Shown: positions 16,313 through 25,080, counted from the first letter of the stretch. The stretch: 64,000 bases of DNA from Pseudomonadota bacterium (GCA_016125375.1 WGLU01000001.1:248001-312000); one strand, 5' to 3'. The notes: generated by a model not told the origin, from the sequence alone. Translations and numbers: made by a program.

Positions 16313-17653
16313 ATGTTCCGTAAGCTTAGCATCGCTTTGACAGCATTTGGGACCCTGACCGCGGCGTCGGCAGCGTCGGCCATGAGTCTTTCCGAAGCTT
16401 TGGACATGGCGGCATCTAATAATCCGCAACTCTTGTCTGCCCGTGCTGCTGTACGCAGCAGCGATGAAAAATTGAATCAGGCCGAAGCCGATTACTACCC
16501 CGACGTTGATGCCAATGCGAGCTGGAGCAATGTTAATCGGGACTTTAGTAACGGTACGAACAGCAAATCCCACCCCAAAAACTATGGCGTGACACTGAAA
16601 CAAGAAATTTTCAGTGGTTTTGGTACACTTGCAGCAACACGTGCTGCGCGGAACACCCTTAAGGCAACAGAAGCGGGCCTGTCCGAGTTGGAACAGAGCG
16701 TTCTGCTTGATGCGGTATCTGTTTATATCGATGTGCTCCGCGACCTTGAAGTGGTCAAGTTGAACAGCTATCAGGTAGAAGTGCTGGACAAGCAGTTGGA
16801 GGCGACCAAGTCGCGCTTCAAGCTGGGCGAGGTGACACAGACAGACGTCCAACAAGCAGAAGCCCGTCTGGCAGCTGCCCGCGCAGAAGCCGTGAATGCG
16901 GAAGGCACACTTGTGACGTCGCGTGCCAAGTTTGAAGAAATCATCGGCACGGCTCCCGAGAATCTGGATTGGCCTGCCTTGCACTTCACCTTGCCTGACA
17001 ATGCGGACGAAGTGATGGATAGGGCCTTGTCAGAACATCCGAGCCTGGTCAAATCCCTTGCCGTACTCGCTGCCCAAAAATATACGGTGGAAGGTGCCAA
17101 ATCCTACTACTACCCCAGCCTGTCGGCACAGGCGACCATGGAAAAGAACATTGATGCCAGTGGTGGTGTGAACGGGGACTTTGAAAACCGCACGGTAAGC
17201 TTGAACCTGAGCGTGCCCTTGTTCCATGGTGGCGAAAACGTGAGCCGCGTGCGCCAGACAATTGCAGACCGTGAAGGGGCAGAGCAGGATTATCAGGATG
17301 TGCGCCGTAACGTTAAGCGCGAGCTGGTTGATGCTATGAACCTCTACAAAACGGTCAAAGCGCGTCAGGTATCTCTTGAGGATGCGGTTGAAGCAAACCG
17401 TCTGGCCCTGCGCGGTGTTGAGAAGGAAGCCGAAGTGGGTTCTCGTACTGTTCTCGACGTATTGGATGCCCGGCAGGAGTACCTGAGTGCGCAAGTCGAT
17501 CTGGCAGGCGCCAAGCATGACAGTTTGGTTTCAGCCTTCCGTCTGAAAGCTGCCATGGGCGAGCTGACAGGTGATAATCTCAAAGCCTTGTTTGCACCCA
17601 AACCGGTTGATGGTACCAACCCCGCTGAGATTCAGTTCGATCCCGAGAATTAA
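16313..17653 (+). CDS. tolC: TolC-family outer-membrane efflux protein
   Basis: 446 residues with a signal peptide (MFRKLSIALTAFGTLTAASAASA, cut before MSLSEAL). Two OEP repeats of long helical hairpins are visible: first half with LGEVTQTDVQQAEARLAAARAE, second with VGSRTVLDVLDARQEYLSAQVDL; both show the TDV/LDVLDAR-type pattern of TolC. It forms the outer-membrane duct for RND, MFS or ABC exporters and type I secretion. RBS AAGAGGAAA. The partner pump is not in the window. A terminator follows. Confidence 0.94.
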   Translation: MFRKLSIALTAFGTLTAASAASAMSLSEALDMAASNNPQLLSARAAVRSSDEKLNQAEADYYPDVDANASWSNVNRDFSNGTNSKSHPKNYGVTLKQEIFSGFGTLAATRAARNTLKATEAGLSELEQSVLLDAVSVYIDVLRDLEVVKLNSYQVEVLDKQLEATKSRFKLGEVTQTDVQQAEARLAAARAEAVNAEGTLVTSRAKFEEIIGTAPENLDWPALHFTLPDNADEVMDRALSEHPSLVKSLAVLAAQKYTVEGAKSYYYPSLSAQATMEKNIDASGGVNGDFENRTVSLNLSVPLFHGGENVSRVRQTIADREGAEQDYQDVRRNVKRELVDAMNLYKTVKARQVSLEDAVEANRLALRGVEKEAEVGSRTVLDVLDARQEYLSAQVDLAGAKHDSLVSAFRLKAAMGELTGDNLKALFAPKPVDGTNPAEIQFDPEN

Positions 17654-17664
17654 GAACAGTATTG

Positions 17665-17696
17665 AAAAACCCGCTCTTCTGGAGCGGGTTTTTTCT
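17665..17696 (+). terminator. tolC terminator, shared with the opposing gene
   Basis: Stem CCCGCTC/GAGCGGG flanked by A and T runs, 12 nt after the tolC stop and just before the opposing stop at 17695. Confidence 0.92.
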
Positions 17697-18831
17697 ATTT
17701 TGCCGTTTTCTCGCGTTTCGGACGGGCGACGGCTTGGCGTAGCTCGCGCTTTACCTCCGGCCGGTCCTGACGACGGGTGGATGTGGTTGTAACCTCTCGG
17801 TTGAGTGAGCGTACAAGGCAGTACATATCCACAGGTTTATTGCGGTTTGCCTTGAGCACCAGGCGGGGCAGATGTTTCAGGTCTGGCTCATCAGATTCTT
17901 CGGGCAACGGGCCGGAACGCTGAATGCCAAAATCGCCTACAAAGCTATGGTACTCCTTGGCCAGTTGCTCTAACAGCTTGTCTGGGATCGGGCTATTCAA
18001 GCGAATAACCACTTTGTCGCCAATGTAGCGTAGCGAGTGGTAGCGACGGTAGAAGTTCTGAATATAGTCTGCCGCGTCCGCAACGTTTTGGAAGTGGCGG
18101 AACAAATACAGATCCTCAGGACTGATGTTTTTATTATCCAACAGGCCCTTTTTGACGAATTTAATCCATTCTTTCCAGTAAGTACTGCCCGGGTGGTCCA
18201 GCACAACGAAAGGAACGGGCATGGAGCGGCCTGTCTGCATCAGTGTCAGTGTTTCAAAGGCCTCGTCCATTGTGCCGTAACCGCCGGGTAACAGAACAAT
18301 GGCATCTGCTTCACGTACAAAGGCGAGCTTACGGGAGAAAAAGTACCGGTAGGTAATCAGGTACTTGCTCTTGGCAATAAACTCATTCACCGACTGCTCA
18401 AAGGGAAGGTCGATGTTTACACCTATGGAGTGCTCAGGACCTGCGCCCTCGTGGCCTGCAGCCATTACGCCTGGGCCGGCGCCTGTGATAATCATGTAGC
18501 CCAGTTGGACCATCTGCTGGGCAAACTCTACGCAGATTTTGTAGTCCGGGTGATCCGGCTTTGTACGTGCCGAACCAAAAATGGTGATTTTGGGGAGGTG
18601 GCGGATGTTGCGGAACATCTTGGCGGTTTCAAACATCTCCGCCACGGTATTTACAATCAGCTTACGGTCATACTCGTTAATTTCGTCGCTCAGCAGATGC
18701 TCTGCGGCTTCTTGCGGGGTGCGGCGTCGCACGGGGGCAGAAGCATCGTGAATCAGCTCCTCAAAGGAGACATGCTTGTTTTTCAAAATTGAATTCCTCG
18801 ACTTATCTTCGTATTCTTCATCACTTAGCAT
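17695..18831 (-). CDS. LOG-family protein (putative nucleotide 5'-monophosphate nucleosidase)
   Basis: 378 residues. The Rossmann core has KITIFGSARTKP near 82, GAGPGVMAAGHEGA near 117 and PGGYGTMDEAFE, the PGG-x-GT-x-x-E signature. Members hydrolyse nucleoside monophosphates to base and ribose-5-phosphate (LOG releases cytokinin; PpnN acts on purine nucleotides). It has about 80 residues before the core and a basic C-terminal tail, longer than the roughly 200-residue LOG proteins and closer to the long alphaproteobacterial branch. It interrupts the usual tolC-popZ order on the opposite strand and shares a 77-nt divergent promoter region with popZ. Confidence 0.9.
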   Translation of the reverse strand: MLSDEEYEDKSRNSILKNKHVSFEELIHDASAPVRRRTPQEAAEHLLSDEINEYDRKLIVNTVAEMFETAKMFRNIRHLPKITIFGSARTKPDHPDYKICVEFAQQMVQLGYMIITGAGPGVMAAGHEGAGPEHSIGVNIDLPFEQSVNEFIAKSKYLITYRYFFSRKLAFVREADAIVLLPGGYGTMDEAFETLTLMQTGRSMPVPFVVLDHPGSTYWKEWIKFVKKGLLDNKNISPEDLYLFRHFQNVADAADYIQNFYRRYHSLRYIGDKVVIRLNSPIPDKLLEQLAKEYHSFVGDFGIQRSGPLPEESDEPDLKHLPRLVLKANRNKPVDMYCLVRSLNREVTTTSTRRQDRPEVKRELRQAVARPKREKTAK

Positions 18832-18908
18832 ATATGTTACATTGACCTAGTTTACTAGGGTATGCTAGAAAATCTATACACATAAAGCAAATAAGGAACT
18901 TACCTTCG

Positions 18909-19832
18909 ATGAGCGAAAAGGCAACCGCGCAAAACGGTTCTATGGAGGAAATCCTCTCTTCCATTCGCACCATCGTCAAGGAGGAAGCGGACAAGGACGG
19001 TGCAACTCCCGTGCAGGACCCGCCCGCCGCTGCGATGGATGACGTGCTGGAGCTGACCGACATCGTCGAAGAAAATGCTGCTGCTCAGGCTGCTCCCACG
19101 GATGAAGAAGCTCCTCAGGCTGTTGAAGAGCCTGTTGAGGATGACATTGTTGATATTCAGGCCTTTGCTGAAAAAGGCGAAATAAAACCTGCTGATGAAG
19201 AGGCCGTGAAGGCCGCCCGCGCCCAGTACGATGTTGGCGCTTTTGATGACACCCCTGCGATGGAACAAGAGGCTCCCCAAATGTCGGATAAAGAACAAAA
19301 CACCGCAACTGCTGCCGAAGATGCCGCTGCCGAGATGATGGGCGAAGCACCCGCTGCCGGCGGCGCAATGCCGAGTGCAGAAGATTTGATGGCAGAGCTG
19401 ATGGGTGGTAATATGGACGAAATCCCTGATGCCGAGGCGCCTACAGAAGCTTCTGCTGCTGATATTGACGCAACAGCCATGTCAGATGATACGGGAGCTA
19501 TGGAAGCAGCGGTTGCTGCACCGGAGGCAGTGGAAGATGTGGAAGAAGCTGTAGAGGCTGCACCTGAAGAACCTTCCGCCGAGATGCAAGAGCCTGTTGC
19601 TCCTGCGGTTGCGCCAGCTCCTAAACAGCAGGCATATGAGCCGGCTCCCGCGCCCAAGCGTAAAGTTGGCCTGAAGGCCATCCCGACCGCTGACGGTCTA
19701 CAGATCGGGTTCCCTATTGAAGTGCTGGCAGAGGCTCTGCGCCCGCTGGTGCGTGAGTGGGTGGAAGAGAACCTGCATGACATTGTTGAAAAGCTGGTGC
19801 GTGAAGAGCTGACCAAGCTGGTTGACAAATAA
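18909..19832 (+). CDS. popZ: Polar organizing protein PopZ / DUF2497 family
   Basis: 307 residues with the two hallmark ends: N-terminal SMEEILSSIRTIVKEE and C-terminal helices EALRPLVREWVEENLHDIVEKLVREELTKL. The long middle (about 30-250) is acidic, Ala/Glu/Pro-rich and disordered, as in PopZ. In Caulobacter PopZ forms a polar condensate anchoring ParB-parS and signalling proteins. Location before valS and after tolC is conserved in alphaproteobacteria. Longer than Caulobacter PopZ (about 177 aa), mainly through the disordered part. Confidence 0.88.
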   Translation: MSEKATAQNGSMEEILSSIRTIVKEEADKDGATPVQDPPAAAMDDVLELTDIVEENAAAQAAPTDEEAPQAVEEPVEDDIVDIQAFAEKGEIKPADEEAVKAARAQYDVGAFDDTPAMEQEAPQMSDKEQNTATAAEDAAAEMMGEAPAAGGAMPSAEDLMAELMGGNMDEIPDAEAPTEASAADIDATAMSDDTGAMEAAVAAPEAVEDVEEAVEAAPEEPSAEMQEPVAPAVAPAPKQQAYEPAPAPKRKVGLKAIPTADGLQIGFPIEVLAEALRPLVREWVEENLHDIVEKLVREELTKLVDK

Positions 19833-19889
19833 GCGCCACCCCGCTAAACCCCAGGCAAGACCTTAATTTATCCAACGGCAGGACATATC

Positions 19890-22520
19890 ATGCTGGACAA
19901 AACCTATGACCCGACAGCGGTAGAACAACGCCTCTATAAACAGTGGGAAGAAAGCGGCGTTTTTGAGCCGAACGGTAACCATAATGCCCAGCCGTTGGCG
20001 ATTATGATGCCCCCGCCGAATGTGACAGGCACGCTGCACTTGGGCCATGCGCTTGATAATACCTTGCCGGATATGCTGGTGCGCCGCGCCCGCATGATGG
20101 GTAAAGATGCTTTTTATCAGCCGGGTACTGACCACGCCGGTATTGCCACCCAGATGGTGGTGGAACGTGAGTTGGCTAAACAGGGCTTAAATCGCCGCGA
20201 TATGGGTCGGGAGAAGTTTCTGGAGAAAGTCTGGGAATGGAAGGCCTACTCGGGCGGCAGCATTACCGGTCAGATGCGCCGGCTCGGTGTGTCGTGCGCA
20301 TGGCAGCGTGAGCGTTTTACGATGGACGATGGTCTGTCTAAAGCTGTTCGCAAGGTTTTTGTAGAGCTGTACAAAAAAGGCCTGATTTATCGCGGCAAGC
20401 GCTTGGTGAACTGGGATACGGTTCTGGAAACCGCGGTTTCGGACCTTGAAGTCAAGCACAAGGAGCTCAAGGGGCACCTTTGGCACATTCGTTACCCGCT
20501 GGCGGAAGGTGAGGGCCATGTCGTGGTAGCTACCACTCGCCCTGAAACATTACTGGGTGATATGGCCGTAGCCGTACATCCTGACGATGCCCGCTATAAA
20601 AAATTGCACGGCAAACAGGTTAAGCTGCCTCTGACAAATCGCACTATTCCGGTTATCTGCGATGAATATGTAGATCCAGAGTTTGGTTCCGGTGTGGTTA
20701 AAATCACTCCCGCGCATGACTTTAACGACTTTGAAGTCGGCAAACGTCATGGGCTGGAAATGCTGAATGTCTTGACCACCGACGGCAAGATTAATGACCA
20801 CGGCGGCAGCTATAAAGGGCTGGACAGGTTTGTGGCCCGCAAGCAGATGGTTAAAGATCTGGAAGCGCAAGGGCTGATTGAGAAGATTGAAGACCACATC
20901 AATAACGTTGGTCATGGCGAGCGTGGCGGCCAGCCCATTGAGCCGTTCCTGACCGAGCAGTGGTATGTGCAAGCACAGCCCTTGGCAGATAAAGTATTAC
21001 AGGCCGTTGATCAGGAGAAGGTCACCTTTGTGCCTGAGCGCCAGAAAAAGATTGCGCTTAACTGGCTGAATAATATTCAGGACTGGTGTATCTCCCGCCA
21101 GTTGTGGTGGGGGCACCAGATCCCTGCGTGGTACTGTGCCGATTGCGGTGAAGTAACGGTGGAAATGGATGACCCGAGCTCCTGTGCCCACTGCGGCAGC
21201 AGCCATATCAAACGTGACGATGACGTGTTGGATACGTGGTTCAGCTCGGCGCTGTGGCCGTTCTCTACCCTCGGTTGGCCGGATAAAACCCCTGAACTCA
21301 CCAAATATTATCCGACGCATGCCATTATGCCGGGCGTGGATATTCTCTTCTTCTGGGTCATTCGCATGATGATGATGGGCCTGGAGTTTATGGGCGAGGT
21401 GCCATTCAAGACCATTTACCTGCACGCGTTGATTTTGGACGAACATGGACAGAAAATGTCCAAATCCAAAGGGAATACGGTCGACCCGCTGACGGTGATT
21501 GACCAGTTTGGCGCCGATGCGCTGCGCTTTACGCTCGCAATTCAGGCAGCGCCTGGTCAGGATATGCGTATCTCCGACACGCGTCTGGAGAACAGCCGTA
21601 ACTTCCTGACCAAAATCTGGAATGCCGCCCGCTATGCCGAGATGAACGAAGCCAAATACGACGCCAAGTTCAATCCGTCCGTGGCCAAGCACCCCGTTAA
21701 CCTGTGGGTCATGGGTGAGCTTGCCAAAACACTGGCGGACATGGACAAAGCTTACGAAGAGTTCCGCTTTAACGACGTAGCGCAAAGTATGTACCAGTTT
21801 ACGTGGAACACGTATTGCGATTGGTATCTGGAGCTATCTAAACCACTGGTATACGGTGATGACGAAGCGTTGAAAGCCGAAACCAAAGCTGTTATGGGCT
21901 ACGTGTTCGAGAAGTTGTTGCGTGTCCTGCATCCGGCCATTCCGTTTGTGACGGAAGAACTGTGGCAGAGCCATACGGATGCGGATACAGGCGAAGGACT
22001 GATTGCACAGGCATGGCCGACGGCTGAAGATTTGCCGACAGACAGTGCCGCCATGGCAGAAATGAACTGGCTGATTAAAGTGGTGAGCGCCATCCGCGCC
22101 GCCCGGGCAGAAAACCGGGTGCCGCCGAAGGAAGAGATTGCCGTAAAGGTACGCGGTGGCAGCGATGCGGATAAGGCACTGTTCGCCAAGCTTGGCGGTA
22201 TGATTACCTTCCTGACCAAAACCAACGGGTTTGTGCCGACAACGGATGAACCCTCCAAGACCGATGTGGTTGCTGTTGCGGAAGGGCTGGAGATTATTCT
22301 ACCTCTCGCAGGCATTGTTGACTTTGAGGCAGAGAAAAAACGGATTGAGAAAGAAATCGCCAAGTTTGAGGCTGAATTGAACAAGCTTGAAGGCATGTTG
22401 GGGAATCCGGGCTTTATGGCACGCGCACCTGAACATGTTGTTGCCGAGCAGAAGGCACGTAAGGAAGTCATCCTTCAAGACTTGGAGAAGCTTCGTGCGG
22501 TCTACGACGCCCGCAGCTAA
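19890..22520 (+). CDS. valS: Valyl-tRNA synthetase
   Basis: 876 residues, class I synthetase charging tRNA-Val. HIGH motif is HLGH at 50-53 within PPPNVTGTLHLGHAL; KMSKS is at 522-526. The CP1 editing domain lies between (TTRPETLLGDMAVAVHP). A zinc-type C-x2-C...C-x2-C cluster is seen in AWYCADCGE...CAHCGSSH. The C-terminal coiled coil (EAEKKRIEKEIAKFEAELNKLEGML) binds the tRNA. It begins 57 nt after popZ and ends at a terminator. Confidence 0.98.
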   Translation: MLDKTYDPTAVEQRLYKQWEESGVFEPNGNHNAQPLAIMMPPPNVTGTLHLGHALDNTLPDMLVRRARMMGKDAFYQPGTDHAGIATQMVVERELAKQGLNRRDMGREKFLEKVWEWKAYSGGSITGQMRRLGVSCAWQRERFTMDDGLSKAVRKVFVELYKKGLIYRGKRLVNWDTVLETAVSDLEVKHKELKGHLWHIRYPLAEGEGHVVVATTRPETLLGDMAVAVHPDDARYKKLHGKQVKLPLTNRTIPVICDEYVDPEFGSGVVKITPAHDFNDFEVGKRHGLEMLNVLTTDGKINDHGGSYKGLDRFVARKQMVKDLEAQGLIEKIEDHINNVGHGERGGQPIEPFLTEQWYVQAQPLADKVLQAVDQEKVTFVPERQKKIALNWLNNIQDWCISRQLWWGHQIPAWYCADCGEVTVEMDDPSSCAHCGSSHIKRDDDVLDTWFSSALWPFSTLGWPDKTPELTKYYPTHAIMPGVDILFFWVIRMMMMGLEFMGEVPFKTIYLHALILDEHGQKMSKSKGNTVDPLTVIDQFGADALRFTLAIQAAPGQDMRISDTRLENSRNFLTKIWNAARYAEMNEAKYDAKFNPSVAKHPVNLWVMGELAKTLADMDKAYEEFRFNDVAQSMYQFTWNTYCDWYLELSKPLVYGDDEALKAETKAVMGYVFEKLLRVLHPAIPFVTEELWQSHTDADTGEGLIAQAWPTAEDLPTDSAAMAEMNWLIKVVSAIRAARAENRVPPKEEIAVKVRGGSDADKALFAKLGGMITFLTKTNGFVPTTDEPSKTDVVAVAEGLEIILPLAGIVDFEAEKKRIEKEIAKFEAELNKLEGMLGNPGFMARAPEHVVAEQKARKEVILQDLEKLRAVYDARS

Positions 22521-22524
22521 AAAT

Positions 22525-22551
22525 AAAAGGCACCCGCAAGGGTGCCTTTCT
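22525..22551 (+). terminator. valS terminator
   Basis: 10-bp perfect stem AAAGGCACCC/GGGTGCCTTT, loop GCAA, then CT-rich. It probably also stops the opposing gene ending at 22556. Confidence 0.9.
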
Positions 22552-22555
22552 CGAT

Positions 22556-22855
22556 TCAGAGGGTGTATTCCTCGAAGAGCTGGCCGGTGCGCCAGTCGTA
22601 GACGCGGACCTTCTTGGTACCTTTCGGCACGTTCAGCGTTTCGTTCAGCGTGACGGTGGTCATCACCGTCGTGGCTCCACCTTCCGGTGCCTTGAGGCTG
22701 ACGTGCACGGTGTAGACGTCGCCGTCAACCTGCGTGTCGACCTTGAAGGCGTAACCACCGCTGGTCGCCTGGTACAGGGCATTGATCTTGAGCGTGTGGG
22801 TCTTGAAGACGAGGCCGCTGCTCTTCAGGCTCGCCGCCATCATACCTTGCCGCAT
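22556..22855 (-). CDS. Unknown 99-residue beta-rich protein
   Basis: Not recognised. Start ATG has GGGAG six bases upstream; codons are C-ending with AAG and GAC, unlike valS beside it. The sequence alternates short hydrophobic strands (TLKINALYQA, YTVHVSLKA, VTLNETLNV, KKVRVYDW), suggesting an all-beta fold. No signal peptide or membrane helix. Its leader is pyrimidine-rich (22879-22910 on the plus strand as purines). It is a single-gene unit using the convergent terminator with valS. Confidence 0.6.
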   Translation of the reverse strand: MRQGMMAASLKSSGLVFKTHTLKINALYQATSGGYAFKVDTQVDGDVYTVHVSLKAPEGGATTVMTTVTLNETLNVPKGTKKVRVYDWRTGQLFEEYTL

Positions 22856-22956
22856 GGGGAACTCCCAAATTAACGATTGGGGACTAAAAGAAAAGGGCAG
22901 GCAGATAAAACATCAGGTGAGGCTGGTTGTAACATAATGGGTCCCCGGACCAAAGC

Positions 22957-22987
22957 AAAAAGGCGCAGGATTGAACCTGCGCCTTTT
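22957..22987 (-). terminator. Terminator of the 22992 gene
   Basis: Stem AGGCGCAGG/CCTGCGCCT with a six-base loop and T-run on the minus strand, 4 nt after the stop. Confidence 0.93.
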
Positions 22988-22991
22988 GTCG

Positions 22992-23462
22992 TTATTTGCC
23001 CGACTTGTAGTTCGGGTTGATGGTCTTGAGCATGGCCCGCGTCTGCGGGACATCCAGACAGGTGAAGCCAGTCCAGTCCTTGACGATGATGAGGCGGAGC
23101 ACGCCTGCATGGGCCTGCAGCCAGAACACCGTCTTGCCACGCGCCCAGAAGGACTCGATCTCGGTAACCACGCCGGCGCCGACGCGGTTGACCGCATTGG
23201 GAACGTCATCGGCCTGAACATCGTCGGGAAAGGTGCAGAACGCGCCGAACTCGCAGGCGTTGCACAGATCGACGAAGAACTGCATGTAGTTATTGGGGTT
23301 GCCGTCGCGGTAGGCACCGAAGGCCTGGGCAACAGCCGGATCACCCGGATTGATGACGCTGAAGCCGATGTCGGTCAGGATGTCGACCAGCAGGGCCTCT
23401 TCGGCGGTGCCGTACATGCTCATGGGGTGTGCAAAGTACAGCTTGTTGTTCGGGTTGCTCAT
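22992..23462 (-). CDS. Nucleoside 2-deoxyribosyltransferase-like protein (tentative)
   Basis: 156 residues from ATG 23462 (MSNPNNKLYFAHPMS), with AAGGGA upstream; the frame runs further upstream but without a ribosome site. The opening strand KLYFAHPMSMYGTAEE, then a helix, GFSVINPGDP, and GAGVVTEIESFWARGKTVFWL resemble the nucleoside deoxyribosyltransferase/DUF4406 fold, in which an Asp and the late Glu act on the glycosidic bond. The late E is present in VVTEIE; the family's other residues cannot be confirmed. Relatives are frequent in phages. Single gene, C-ending codons, pyrimidine-rich leader (23477-23505). Confidence 0.55.
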   Translation of the reverse strand: MSNPNNKLYFAHPMSMYGTAEEALLVDILTDIGFSVINPGDPAVAQAFGAYRDGNPNNYMQFFVDLCNACEFGAFCTFPDDVQADDVPNAVNRVGAGVVTEIESFWARGKTVFWLQAHAGVLRLIIVKDWTGFTCLDVPQTRAMLKTINPNYKSGK

Positions 23463-23524
23463 GAGAGATTGTCCCTTAAAAAGGGGGCGAAAAGGAAAGA
23501 GGGGAATAACGAAGTAATATTCTG

Positions 23525-23540
23525 AAGTGTATACAATTAT
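23525..23540 (-). promoter_or_regulatory. TATACA element upstream of the 22992 gene
   Basis: TGTATACAATTA occurs about 65 nt before the start codon in an otherwise gene-free stretch. A TATACA element is also found before the 12379 and 44809 genes and may be their -10 region or a shared operator. Confidence 0.3.
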
Positions 23541-23551
23541 GGTCGGTGCGT

Positions 23552-23582
23552 CAAAAGGAAAGCGCACAGTTTCCTGTGCGCC
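23552..23582 (-). terminator. Terminator of the MFS gene
   Basis: 8-bp stem GCGCACAG/CTGTGCGC with a four-base loop; on the minus strand it continues TTTCCTTTT, 5 nt past the stop. Confidence 0.85.
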
Positions 23583-23586
23583 TTCT

Positions 23587-24804
23587 TCACCGTTTATTGA
23601 AGGTTTGCAGCTGCAATACCTTAATCAGAGGCACCATAGCAGCGACTGCAATAAGTGCCGCAATCAGCAACAGCGTTGCCGGTATCCCTACTACAGGACT
23701 CAGCCAGCCAGCCAGTAACAGACCTGCCATGCCGTACAGTTGCTGCATCAGCCCGAAGACCGAGAGTACAGTCGCTCTGATGTCGGACGCGTCTCCGTCT
23801 TCGGCATGCTCATCCAGCAAGCGGTTGACCAGATCGGTGAACACGATGTTCCCCAAGCTCCAGCTGCAAGCACAGATGACCATCCCGACGAATGCAAGCG
23901 GACTTTGCACAACAGCGAGGATGACAAACCCGCTGATGATGGCAGGCAACAACAGCCAGGCGAGGGTCCGTAAACCCAACAGGCGTTCAATAGCCTCTGC
24001 ATAGCGGGCAGAGACCGCCCGCAGCAGAAAGTTAGCCATGAGCATGAAGCCAAAAACCTCGCTGCTGACGCCGTAGTCTGTCATCAGCTTTTGGGCCGAC
24101 CAGAAGGGGACAATGGTCGTACCCATCAAGACAGCAGGATAGACCATCAGCCAGCGTATCTCGGTGTGGCCATGCACGGCATAACGCACAACGTTAGAAA
24201 GGTCTTGAAGATGGTTCTCGCTTTTACGGACTTTCCTTTGCGGTTCCGTCAGTGTCATCAACACCCCCAGTGCTGCAAGGAAGCACAACAGCGTCAAAAG
24301 TACGGGTAACTCAGGCGCAACGCTGAAAAGCACGCCACCTGCAACCATGGAGAATCCCTCGGAGAGGTATTCCCATTGTCGTTGTTTACCCAGTTCAGCC
24401 CGTGCTGTATGACGCTTGCCAAGCGCGCTCAGGGCATCGTACAACAATGCCTGCACGGTTCCGGAGTACATCACGCAGCCAACTGCCATCAACAGTTCAG
24501 CAACGATGAACATGCCCAACCCGTAGGCGAACAGCATCACACCCAGACCAGTGGCGTAAAACATAGTACCCACCAGCAGGGTTTTCTTGCGGGACCAGCT
24601 ATCGGCCAGATACCCGGTCGGGACTTCCAGCGTGATGACGCCAGCCCTGAAAATGGCCTGCGTTATCATGAACAGGCCCATGTCCACCCCCCGCAGAGAA
24701 AAGAACATAACGATGACCGGCACGATAAACAGTGCGGCCGTCAACACTTTTACCAGCCGCAGTTTAAGCGGCACAGTCATTAAAGCTTCATGGGTTACAG
24801 TCAT
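23587..24804 (-). CDS. MFS transporter
   Basis: About 405 residues with roughly twelve hydrophobic segments. Motif A between helices 2 and 3 reads GYLADSWSRKKTLLVG, typical of the major facilitator superfamily. Two starts are possible: ATG 24813 touches AAAGG directly, ATG 24804 has it at 8 nt and is preferred. The substrate cannot be told; such 400-residue MFS members are often drug or metabolite exporters. It is a single gene with its own terminator, read in the same direction as the upstream 39-codon gene but separated from it by a terminator. Confidence 0.88.
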   Translation of the reverse strand: MTVTHEALMTVPLKLRLVKVLTAALFIVPVIVMFFSLRGVDMGLFMITQAIFRAGVITLEVPTGYLADSWSRKKTLLVGTMFYATGLGVMLFAYGLGMFIVAELLMAVGCVMYSGTVQALLYDALSALGKRHTARAELGKQRQWEYLSEGFSMVAGGVLFSVAPELPVLLTLLCFLAALGVLMTLTEPQRKVRKSENHLQDLSNVVRYAVHGHTEIRWLMVYPAVLMGTTIVPFWSAQKLMTDYGVSSEVFGFMLMANFLLRAVSARYAEAIERLLGLRTLAWLLLPAIISGFVILAVVQSPLAFVGMVICACSWSLGNIVFTDLVNRLLDEHAEDGDASDIRATVLSVFGLMQQLYGMAGLLLAGWLSPVVGIPATLLLIAALIAVAAMVPLIKVLQLQTFNKR

Positions 24805-24837
24805 ATCAGGCATCCTTTACCCTGTGAAAACGGCAAG

Positions 24838-24869
24838 AAAAAACCGGGGCCGTAAAGGCCCCGGTTTTT
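24838..24869 (-). terminator. Terminator after the 39-codon gene
   Basis: Very stable stem AACCGGGGCC/GGCCCCGGTT with loop GTAAA; both strands have T-tails. On the minus strand it lies 23 nt after the stop at 24892. Confidence 0.9.
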
Positions 24870-24891
24870 AACAAGCTCTGATGCTAAAAAC

Positions 24892-25011
24892 TTAGAGAGG
24901 ATCCTCCACAGCAAACATACGGACGGCGCCAATAGCCATCACGCCCGCAATAAAGCGGGTGGACAGACCATTCAGGCCGTACGGTTTGTTGCAGTGTTGG
25001 GTCCAGACCAT
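24892..25011 (-). CDS. Small protein, 39 residues
   Basis: Short frame reading MVWTQHCNKPYGLNG..., with a small hydrophobic stretch (RFIAGVMAIGAVRMFAV) and ending EDPL. Unknown family. Support comes from context: a TTGACT promoter with a perfect 21-bp palindrome upstream, GGAG in front of the start (12 nt, longer than ideal), and a strong terminator directly after. The hydrophobic stretch is just long enough for a membrane helix or an amphipathic peptide. It lies between erpA and the MFS gene, all on the minus strand. It could instead be a regulated small RNA. Confidence 0.5.
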   Translation of the reverse strand: MVWTQHCNKPYGLNGLSTRFIAGVMAIGAVRMFAVEDPL

Positions 25012-25053
25012 GGGTCGGTCTAACTCCGTTTTAGCGTTGGTACATGAAATATG

Positions 25054-25080
25054 TTATTGTGCGCTGCACAATAAAGTCAA
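25054..25080 (-). promoter_or_regulatory. Promoter with palindromic operator for the 39-codon gene
   Basis: Minus-strand TTGACT (25080-25075) is followed by a perfect inverted repeat TTATTGTGC-N3-GCACAATAA at 25074-25054, with a -10 candidate TAACAT starting inside its distal end. The palindrome thus fills the spacer, a classic repressor position. It lacks a T-run and so is not an erpA terminator. Confidence 0.65.
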
